From NCBI RefSeq assembly GCF_029625215.1, contig NZ_CP121197.1:186001-250000 (forward strand): a stretch of 64,000 nucleotides of DNA, read 5' to 3'. Made by a program: the position numbers and the translations under genes. Origin of the DNA: Aurantibacillus circumpalustris (lineage in GTDB: Bacteria > Bacteroidota > Bacteroidia > B-17B0 > Aurantibacillaceae). Positions 53,632 to 62,400 of this stretch are shown one piece after another; positions within the stretch are counted from its first letter, which is position 1, and each line of letters starts with the position of its first letter. The notes under the pieces were generated by a model, which worked only from the letters and a program-made list of their open reading frames with translations, did not search any database and had not been told where the DNA came from.

Positions 53632-56600
53632 CTATGAATGTTTCTCTTCGTGGTGAGCTTCTTCTTTTTTAACAGAATGTCCTACAACATCGTCATGAAA
53701 AATAATCTGCTCATCTTGATTTCTAACTTTTACTTTGTAAGAAGTAGTTGGCTTAATACCCACATCTTCCAATAAGAAATAAGTTCTTTCGTCATTTCTT
53801 TCTTTTGTTACTTGAGATTCTGAATCATTCAAGTCACCAAAAATAATCGCATCTGTTGAACACGCCGATTGACAAGCTGTTTTAATAGCACCATCTTTAA
53901 CTGGCATTCCTGCTTTTTTAGCTTCTAATTTACCAGCTTGTAATTTTTGCTGACACATAGAACATTTTTCCATCACACCACGACTACGAACAACTACGTC
54001 TGGATTTAACACCATACGCCCTAATTCTTGTTGTGCAGGATTTACATCAGCAAATAAATCGTTGCCGTTATAATTAAACCAATTGAAACGACGTACTTTG
54101 AAAGGACAGTTGTTAGCGCAGTAACGTGTACCAATACAACGGTTATAAGTCATCATATTTAAACCTTCAGTACTGTGACTAGTAGCTAAAACTGGACAAA
54201 CAGTTTCACAAGGAGCATGATTACAATGTTGACACATCATTGGTTGGAAAGTAACCTGCGGGTTAGCCGAAGGATTTTCCATATCGATGTACATTTTTTT
54301 AGTCTCCATTAACCCTTCTGCCTGAGCGCTGTGCTTAGTAACATCAGAACTGTAATAGCGATCAATGCGTAACCAATGCATTTCACGTACTCTGCTTACT
54401 TCTAACTTACCTACAACAGCAACGTTATTTTCAGACGTACATGCTACGACACAAGCACCGCAACCAAAACAAAGGTTCATGTCGATGCTCATTCCCCACT
54501 TGTGTCCAGGACGTGGATGTTCCGCCCAAAGATCTACTTCACTTACTGGTTTTTTACCACCACCGTGAACCGCCATTTCTACGGCAGGATTCCAATAATC
54601 TTTATCTTTTTCTTTAAATTCTTTTAAGGATACCTCACGTAATAAAAACTCTTCTCTACCCATTATGGTATGTTGAATCTGCGTAGCAGCAAACATATGG
54701 GTTTCAGAAGTTTTTATGACACTTACATTTGTTGCAATTGGTTGAATGGTATTGTTAATCATCCCTTGGAAAGGGAACGCATTCACACCTACTCCGTTTG
54801 CAACTTTTAAAGATTCTGCATTTCTACCATAACCAAGCGCTAAACCAATAGATCCAGGAGCTTGACCTGGTTGAGGATACACAGGAACTTTAATCGTAAT
54901 ACCGTTAACCGTTAGGTCTACAATACTACCATCAATATCCTGACGTAACATCTCATTTAATCCCATCGCTTTAACATCGATTGGACTCATTGTAATATAA
55001 TTGTCCCAAGTAACTTTAGAAATAGGATCAGGCAATTCCATTAACCATGGGTTATTGGCGTATGTACCATTTCCTAAACCTACTTTTTCGTAAACAAATA
55101 ATTCAAGCGCGCTTCCTTTAACTGAAGTTGCCATTGAGGCTGCCTTATTATAATCGGGAGTTGGAATGGATTCGGTTGCAACAACCATTTTTCCTTTTGG
55201 TTGTTCAGCAGCAACTGTTTGTGTTGAGTCAGAAACTTCTGCCATAGCAGTAGCTACACCAACCATTAGAGGTCTACCTAAAGAATCTTTTTCCATTGGA
55301 GCAACTGGCGCATCTTTGTACACGGCAACTTTTACTGCACCATCATGCAATGCATGCGCCCAGAAACTTGGGAAATCTAAGAACTTACCTTGATTCGGGA
55401 ATACGTGATTATTCCAGTACCCTTGTAAATAAGTTAAATAATCAGATTTAATACCTGACCATTTTAATAAAGTATCTTGAAACTGACGCGTACCTTCTTG
55501 ACGAGGTTGAGCGAAAATTGGATTAATAGTTGCTTGTTGCAAAGTGAACATTCCAACCTTTGGATTTGCATCACCCCACGACTCTAAATAGTGATGATCT
55601 GGACAAACGATTGTTGCCATTTGTGATGTTTCATCCATTACTTGAGAGAATGAAATACGAGTAGCTACTTTTTTATAAGCATCTGCAAATTTTAAAGAAG
55701 CAGGAGCTGTATAAACAGGATTACAATTGTAAGTCATTAATACATTTACTTTACCAGAAGCCATATCAGCAACTAATTCAGCAAATTCTTTGTCATCACT
55801 TTGTTTGAAATTTAAATGTTTCTCAACATCTACAGTTTTACCATAGTTGTCAAGCATTGCATTAATTCCATTCACTAAAGTTTGAACACCTTCGTCGTTT
55901 AAGCCTGAAACAACCAAAGATTTTCCTTTATTATTAGCTAACTTTTCAGCTGCTTTTTTAATAGCGGTTACAGCCGCAGCACTTTCAATTTTAGTATCTC
56001 CACTTACTTTTGAGTTTCCTGTAATTGCAGCAATTTCATTAAATAATGAAACAGTTACTTTACCCAGTTCACTAGGTTTTACCATGAAACGGTAATCAGC
56101 ATTCGCCCCTGTAAGAGACAAGTTACTTTCGAAATGAAAGTGTTGACTCATTTCAGGATTTGCTTTAGAAACCTTACGGTTTTTAGCATATTGTTTTGAG
56201 AACTCTTCACCTGCAATCCAGTTGCCTAAGAAGTCGCAAGCAATACCTACAACAATTTTAGCTTTACTGAAATCGTAAGAAGAAACAACTGCTTTACCAA
56301 ATGTGTTTTTATTTGCAAGCGTTAAAGCGTTATGAGAAATAGCATCGTAAGTAACGTGCTTAGTATTTGGATGTTTATCCGTAAACTCAGCAATAACCGC
56401 TTTTGTAGAAGGGCTTATTATTGTTGACGTAAGAATACGAATAGTTGCTCCGTTTAAAGCGGTTGCTGCTGCATCGTCTGCTGTTTTCCAGGTGGACTCT
56501 GCACCCTTTACCCATGGTCCTTTCAAACGTGCACCGTCATATAAGCCTAGTACAGATGCTTGAACACGTGCGTTAGTTCCACTATGTGTAATTCCACCCA

Positions 56601-56970
56601 AATCATTTCCTTCGATTTTGATGGGACGACCTTCACGTGTCTTAACTAAAATAGATGCATAATCATGTCCGTCGTAAAATGTTGTTGCATAAAAGTTAGC
56701 AACACCAGGAGTAACCTCCTCAGGCTTTACAACATAAGGAATAGAACGCATAACCGGTGTTTCGCAAGCTGCTAAAGCTACCGCGGCAGTTGAGAAACCC
56801 ATTACTTTTAAGAAATCACGGCGTGAGGTTCCGGAAGTTTCAGCATCGTTACCGCTCAAAAACTCGTCCATTGGAAGAGACTCGGCGAACTCATTTTTTT
56901 GCTGCGCTTGGAATTCAGGGCTATTATGTAACTCTGGTAATCCTTTCCAGTATTTTTTTGACATAGACAT
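53632..56970 (-). CDS. actB: ACIII molybdopterin-oxidoreductase-like/Fe-S subunit ActB
   Basis: A 1112-residue protein fusing a molybdopterin-oxidoreductase-like domain (no pterin bound in known ACIII) to a ferredoxin domain. The Tat-variant signal SRRDFLKVMGFSTAAVALAAC is at about 49-69. Iron-sulfur motifs near the C-terminus: CFGCGACVVACTSEN, CQHCNHAPCETVCPV, CIGTRYCANNCPFKVRR, and the set starting CSMCQQKLQ and ending TACQSACSTD. This gives three [4Fe-4S] and one [3Fe-4S] by family knowledge. It sits on the periplasmic face and passes electrons from quinol to the heme subunits. Confidence 0.94.
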   Translation of the reverse strand: MSMSKKYWKGLPELHNSPEFQAQQKNEFAESLPMDEFLSGNDAETSGTSRRDFLKVMGFSTAAVALAACETPVMRSIPYVVKPEEVTPGVANFYATTFYDGHDYASILVKTREGRPIKIEGNDLGGITHSGTNARVQASVLGLYDGARLKGPWVKGAESTWKTADDAAATALNGATIRILTSTIISPSTKAVIAEFTDKHPNTKHVTYDAISHNALTLANKNTFGKAVVSSYDFSKAKIVVGIACDFLGNWIAGEEFSKQYAKNRKVSKANPEMSQHFHFESNLSLTGANADYRFMVKPSELGKVTVSLFNEIAAITGNSKVSGDTKIESAAAVTAIKKAAEKLANNKGKSLVVSGLNDEGVQTLVNGINAMLDNYGKTVDVEKHLNFKQSDDKEFAELVADMASGKVNVLMTYNCNPVYTAPASLKFADAYKKVATRISFSQVMDETSQMATIVCPDHHYLESWGDANPKVGMFTLQQATINPIFAQPRQEGTRQFQDTLLKWSGIKSDYLTYLQGYWNNHVFPNQGKFLDFPSFWAHALHDGAVKVAVYKDAPVAPMEKDSLGRPLMVGVATAMAEVSDSTQTVAAEQPKGKMVVATESIPTPDYNKAASMATSVKGSALELFVYEKVGLGNGTYANNPWLMELPDPISKVTWDNYITMSPIDVKAMGLNEMLRQDIDGSIVDLTVNGITIKVPVYPQPGQAPGSIGLALGYGRNAESLKVANGVGVNAFPFQGMINNTIQPIATNVSVIKTSETHMFAATQIQHTIMGREEFLLREVSLKEFKEKDKDYWNPAVEMAVHGGGKKPVSEVDLWAEHPRPGHKWGMSIDMNLCFGCGACVVACTSENNVAVVGKLEVSRVREMHWLRIDRYYSSDVTKHSAQAEGLMETKKMYIDMENPSANPQVTFQPMMCQHCNHAPCETVCPVLATSHSTEGLNMMTYNRCIGTRYCANNCPFKVRRFNWFNYNGNDLFADVNPAQQELGRMVLNPDVVVRSRGVMEKCSMCQQKLQAGKLEAKKAGMPVKDGAIKTACQSACSTDAIIFGDLNDSESQVTKERNDERTYFLLEDVGIKPTTSYKVKVRNQDEQIIFHDDVVGHSVKKEEAHHEEKHS

Positions 56971-57001
56971 TAATATATAAATTCTTTAATGATTCTTAAT
57001 T

Positions 57002-58285
57002 TTAATAATGGCACTTAGCGCATTCTAATCCGCCAATCTTCTCAACAGTAAACTTAACATCATACTGTCCAGCATATTTTTCTTTTAATGCTTTGTGCAA
57101 ACGATCGTAGTATGCGTTGCCTTGCATAACCACTTCTGTTTTGCGGTGGCACTCGATGCACCATTTCATTGTTAAAGGTGCTTTTTGCTCTGCAACTGTC
57201 ATAGCTTTTACATCACCGTGACAAGTAGCACAATCAATTTTACCAACCACAACGTGTTGTGAGTGATTAAAATAAACATGATCAGGAAGATTATGAACCT
57301 TAATCCATTTTAATGGATTTTGTTTGCTGTCATCATAGGTTCCTGTTTTGAAATCAAAACCTGCTGCTTCGTAGATTTTAGCTATTTCTTTTTCTTTGTA
57401 AACTGGACCAGTATTAATTCCTTTATGGCAATTCATACAAATGTTTACTGAAGGAATTCCTGCGTGACGTGATTTCTCAACTGAGCTATGGCAATATTGA
57501 CAAGCAATTTCATTATCACCGGCGTGTAATTTATGTGAGAATTTTATTGGTTGTTCTGGCTTATAACCTTTTTGTGTTCTATAATCATAGTAAACTCCAA
57601 TGTTGAAACAAGCATCCCAACAGCCCTTCATCCCTATACAAAGTACAATAACACTCAAAACACCAACTAAACGACGATTTCCAGAAATCCAATTTCTAAC
57701 TTCTTGCCAAAAAGTAATATCAGGATTTTCTTCTTTTCCTTCAGCACGGTTAGATGTATTTTGTAAAGCTGTTCTAACGCTACGTAATGCTACTAATAAG
57801 ATTGCCAGGATAACGATGGAACCAAGAATTAAATATAAGGGATCAATACCTGGTTTAACTTCTGTAACTTCTCCACCTGGAGTTGAACCACCTGGAGCAG
57901 CCGGACCTGTAACAGGAAGTGGCGCTTTAATAAAAGCTATGACAGCATCAACGTCTTTGTCAGTAAGTGTACCTTCAAACACAGTCATAGAAGCCTTCCC
58001 GTTCTCACCGTATATTTTGTTGGCGTAAGCGTCACCAGACTTAATCATTTTCTCGCTGTTAAGGATCCATTTATGCATCCAATCTCCTTTTGGAGTGCGA
58101 TCGAAAACACCTTTTAAGCCGGGACCCGTTAACTTTTGATCGGTGTGAGACGCGTGACAAACAGCACAATTTTGTTTAAACAATTTTGCCCCATCCTGGG
58201 CTTGCACATTTGACGTGAAGATAAAAACCGTGAAAACGAACGCTATCACTGCTTTTAATGGAATCCTGGTTATTTGGTTTTTCAT
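57002..58285 (-). CDS. actA: ACIII multiheme cytochrome c subunit ActA, with N-terminal extra heme domain
   Basis: A 427-residue protein. The signal peptide ends in NVQAQ. Residues about 30-115 are a mono-heme cytochrome c domain (NCAVCHASHTDQ). A membrane helix lies at about 150-168 and a second hydrophobic segment at about 204-220. The C-terminal part is class III-like, with CQYCHSS, CMNCHKG, CATCHGD, CIECHRK and CAKCHY as the last residues. That makes six CxxCH motifs; the classic ActA has five. First gene of the operon. A low-confidence promoter (TAAATTTG at 58362-58355 on the minus strand) and a 27-bp palindrome lie upstream. Confidence 0.93.
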   Translation of the reverse strand: MKNQITRIPLKAVIAFVFTVFIFTSNVQAQDGAKLFKQNCAVCHASHTDQKLTGPGLKGVFDRTPKGDWMHKWILNSEKMIKSGDAYANKIYGENGKASMTVFEGTLTDKDVDAVIAFIKAPLPVTGPAAPGGSTPGGEVTEVKPGIDPLYLILGSIVILAILLVALRSVRTALQNTSNRAEGKEENPDITFWQEVRNWISGNRRLVGVLSVIVLCIGMKGCWDACFNIGVYYDYRTQKGYKPEQPIKFSHKLHAGDNEIACQYCHSSVEKSRHAGIPSVNICMNCHKGINTGPVYKEKEIAKIYEAAGFDFKTGTYDDSKQNPLKWIKVHNLPDHVYFNHSQHVVVGKIDCATCHGDVKAMTVAEQKAPLTMKWCIECHRKTEVVMQGNAYYDRLHKALKEKYAGQYDVKFTVEKIGGLECAKCHY

Positions 58286-58386
58286 ATAAAAATGAGAAAA
58301 ATTTGCTTCTGTTTAGTGTTTCTCTTATGACAAATTAATGACACAAAATGATGGCAAATTTAATAGAAGATTGAGACTTATTTAGG

Positions 58387-58413
58387 GAATTCGTTAAAAT
58401 TTTTAACGAATTC
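58387..58413. promoter_or_regulatory. Perfect 27-bp inverted repeat upstream of the ACIII-oxidase operon
   Basis: GAATTCGTTAAAA and its exact complement flank one T: 13-1-13 with no mismatch. It is about 100 bp before the actA start. If the TAAATTTG at 58362-58355 is the -7 box (no clear -33 partner seen), the palindrome lies at about -39 to -65, the usual place for an activator. It also sits 120 bp past the porP stop, but no T-run follows on either strand, so it is a poor terminator. Confidence 0.55.
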
Positions 58414-58533
58414 TATAATTTATAATGATTCTAAATAAGGCTTTTTGGCACAAAACGATTTCATATTTTGAGAAAAGATTTCTTTCAAAATAAAAACGCA
58501 GTTAACTGAAAAAATAAGTTTATTTAACGGGAA

Positions 58534-59454
58534 CTATTTTGTGTTACCTTCCCAAGTGGAAGACTGTTTACGGGAAAACTTCAGTCCAAGCATTAACTCA
58601 TGAGTCCCTGAACTGTATTTACGAACTTGTGTAGTAGTAATATCATACGAATATCCTATAGTCAAATAATCTTTAAACATATAACCTAAAAGAACTGAGA
58701 TAGCATCCTTGTGGCGATACACTATACCTGCCCAGATCTGCTTTTTGTAGATTACACGTCCACCAATGTCTAATTTAACAGGTGCCGGCTTTTCATACTT
58801 AATCAAAAATGAAGGTTCAACAGTAAATTCTTCATTAATGTCAATCTTATAAGCTCCATTAATATTAATTTGGCTCGCTAACTTACTTTTCTTAGAAGAC
58901 CCATCGTACAAACCAATTGGAGCTTGGTACATTTGAGGTAAACTAAAGCCAAAATAAAATTTATCTTTTTTGTAAAAATATATTCCAGCACCCAAATCAG
59001 GTAAAGGCTTAGTTCTATAAGATGAAAGTAATTGCTGATCTCCTTCTTCCCGAAGTGTTATTTTACTTCCGTCAACTCCCCATTGCTGCAATCCAGCGGA
59101 TAAACCCAAAGACAAATGCATATCTCTTTGTAGTTTTATGTGGTAAGCGTAAGAAAAGCTAATTCCAGTTCGGCGAGTTGGTCCAACAATATCCGTATAA
59201 ATATTTACCCCAAGCCCCATATTTTTTCCTCTTATTGGTCCCTGAAGTGTTAACATATAGGTTCTTGGCGCATCTGTTATACCAACCCACTGTCTGCGAT
59301 TGTTTGACCTCACTTCAGAGAAATCATCTCTACCAGCCACGGCAGGATTAATTGCCATCTCATTGAGCATATACTGAGAATATTGTGGTAATTGTTGAGA
59401 AAGCCCACAAAATGCAGTGATTAAAAATATGAATATGTATAGCTGCTTTATCAT
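58534..59454 (-). CDS. PorP/SprF-family T9SS outer membrane protein
   Basis: A 306-residue beta-barrel of the PorP/SprF family. The signal peptide ends in CGLSQQ. The mature start LPQYSQYMLNEMAINPAVAGRDDFSEVRSNNRRQWVGI is the hallmark of the family. The last strands (HELMLGLKFSRKQ) are barrel-like. SprF/PorP proteins bind and help export or anchor a partner type B cargo. The neighbouring gene, overlapping by 4 bp, encodes exactly such a cargo. Confidence 0.92.
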   Translation of the reverse strand: MIKQLYIFIFLITAFCGLSQQLPQYSQYMLNEMAINPAVAGRDDFSEVRSNNRRQWVGITDAPRTYMLTLQGPIRGKNMGLGVNIYTDIVGPTRRTGISFSYAYHIKLQRDMHLSLGLSAGLQQWGVDGSKITLREEGDQQLLSSYRTKPLPDLGAGIYFYKKDKFYFGFSLPQMYQAPIGLYDGSSKKSKLASQININGAYKIDINEEFTVEPSFLIKYEKPAPVKLDIGGRVIYKKQIWAGIVYRHKDAISVLLGYMFKDYLTIGYSYDITTTQVRKYSSGTHELMLGLKFSRKQSSTWEGNTK

Positions 59455-62400
59455 CTGAATATAGTCAATGGTCCGGTAAATGGTTTAGGATAGCCTGGAT
59501 GGTTTAAATTAATTATGTAATAGTAGGTTCCAACTGGTAAGTCAGTACCTTTATATTTTCCATTAAAAGGTTCGTTATATCCATTTTTAGCTGAGAAAAT
59601 TACATCACCCCAGCGGTTAAATATTTCAACAGTAGTCTCCGGAAACTGATCGATATAATCAATGATCCATAAATCGTTTTTACCGTCACCATTAGGCGTA
59701 AATCCACTAGTTATATTAAGTTCAGGATATAAAAACACATGGACCGAATCCGTAGTTATACAACCATTCATATCACTAGCCGTTACTATAAAAGTAGTGT
59801 TAACCGTATTTGATGTTATAGGATTGCTAGAGTTCGGATCATTTAAATATTGAGCAGGTGACCAGGTTAGTGTAAGCGCTCCCCAATTAGTTGGGTAACC
59901 ACCAATTGTAACGCTAGAATGCACTGGTACTGTAATATCCCTACCTGCATCTAGAGCTGATAAAATATGAACGTTTACCATAACTGTATCTTTCGCATAA
60001 CATGCAGCAACCGGAGAGATAGATTTGAGTACAAAGCTTCTTGCCTTTTTAATGTTACTAACAAAAAGTTGAGGGCCAACTGCCAGTGCGTTTGTAGTAT
60101 CCGTTAACGAAAACCATTTGTATGTGGAATTAGATGAACCGGTTGCGTTAAGAACTACTGAACCTGTTTCTGGACAAATAATTTGATCTGGACCAGCGTT
60201 TGCCATGATAGTAATAGAGGGGCTAATACTAATTGCAGTGTCTTTTTTACATCCCAAACTATCGAGAACACTTAAGCTATAATTACCTGAAAAAATATTA
60301 GATACGTTTTGTGACGAAGCTGCATAATTCGACGGGCCTTTCCAGGTGTAGGTATATGTTCCTAATCCACCGGTTGTATTGACACTAATTGAAGCGTCAG
60401 AAACTGAACCACAAGAAGCCTTGGTTGAGTTAACAGCTAAAGAAATTGAACTAGCGCTTTTTATTGTATAAGAAGGAGATGTAAGCGCACAGCCTTTACT
60501 ATCTGTAATAGTTGCAACATAGACACCATCGCAAAGTGAATCTATCGGATTAAAAGTCGCATTAGTATTGGTCCAAGTATAGGTATACGGTAAACTTCCA
60601 CCACTTGGTACCAATTTAATTTCACCACTGCAGTCACCAAAACAATTTGCGTTTTTTACATTCTCCTTACTCAGCTGCAGCAAAGGGTTATCTGTGATGG
60701 TGAAAGATTGAATTGTATTACATGGAATTCCATCTGATACCGTCAGAGTTACAACTCCCTTACAAAGATTAGTTACAACACTGGAGGTAATGGCTGACCC
60801 GCTACTCCATGAGTAGGTTAGAGGTGGATTCGCAGAAGTAACCGTTGTGGATATAAGCCCAGTACACTGGCCAAAACAATTAATGTTTGTTTGATCAGCG
60901 ACAATTATCGGACCGTTATTGTTGCTCACATTGATAGTGTTAGAAATAGAACAAGCATTTATTCCGCTTTCAGTAACTGTATAAGAATAAACACCGCTAT
61001 TTAAATTTGTTAGGGACGTAGTTAATCCTGCCGGCGGATTCCAAACAATATTGTATGTTGGGGTGCCACCAGCTATAGCAATACTTATTGAACCGTCACT
61101 TGCTCCACAAGCAGGTTGGTAAACAAAAGGAGAAACAGAAAGGGTTACGAGAGGGTTAATGGTTGCCGAAGTTGTTCTAATACAACCTGCAGCATCCACC
61201 ATTTGAACAAAATAGGTACCAGAGCACAAATTACTAATAACCGAACCACTTGTTGCCGGACTTAACCAATTGTATGTAATTGGTGCTGTACCTCCAAAGG
61301 CTGTTACAGAAGCTCCCCCAATACATGAACCAGAACAAGAAATTTGTTTCGTATTAACGCGGGCTGAATCAATGCCATTTGAGTTATTTACAATAATAGT
61401 TTCTGTTTTAGTACAAGATAATACATCGGAAATAATTACCTGATATACTCCAGCGCATAAATTTGCTACTGTTGGACTTGTTGCAGAATTCGACCAACTA
61501 AAATTAAAAGGGCCTGTTCCAGTAGCTGCAACAGTAGCCGCGCCACTGCATAAGCCACAAGCTGGAGAGAATATTGAAGTAGTAGACGTTATTTGAGCGC
61601 CAGAAGTAATAGAAGTGGTTTCAGTATTACTACAACCATTAATGTCAGTAACAACAACTGTATAGGTTCCGTTTACAAGATTATTTATATTTAAACCATT
61701 TTGGCCATTACTCCAACCCGCAACATACGGTGAAGATCCACCACTCACTGAAACCGAAGCTTTAGCGGTAGAAGTTCCGAAACAAATATTATTAGTAACA
61801 GTTGGTGCGATCGCAATAACGGTTTGAACTGGAAGATTTATTCGGGAAGTATCTGTACACACATTGTTATAACCTACAACCAAGGTATAATCGCCAGCGC
61901 ATAAATTGGTAATGCTTGTGCCATTTGAAAACATCGGCATCCAAGTGTATGTATAAGGTGCATTGCCACCGGACGAGGACACGCTAATATTTCCATCACA
62001 TATTCCAGGACACAACGGGAAACCAATATTTGTTGTATTTGATATTGGAGATGGTTCAGCAATTGTAACGGTGGTAAAACCAAGACAACCGGTTGCATCC
62101 GTAATTTGCGCGTTGTATACTCCAGCACATAAACCTGTTATTTCATTAGTACCTGAAGGTGCGGGTGATAACCAGGTCGCCGTGTAAGGTTGTGTGCCTC
62201 CTGTAACTGTAGTAACCGCAACAGATGCTGCACCAGTACACTGCGAATTACAAGTAATACTCGATGAAACAATCGGCATGTAAGTCGGCCCACTAGAATT
62301 TGGCAAAATTATACTAACAGTTGTTGTGCAACTGTGTGAATCAGAAACTGTAATTGAATAAACACCTGCAGGAATACCAGATGCGGAGAAAGAAGTGCTT

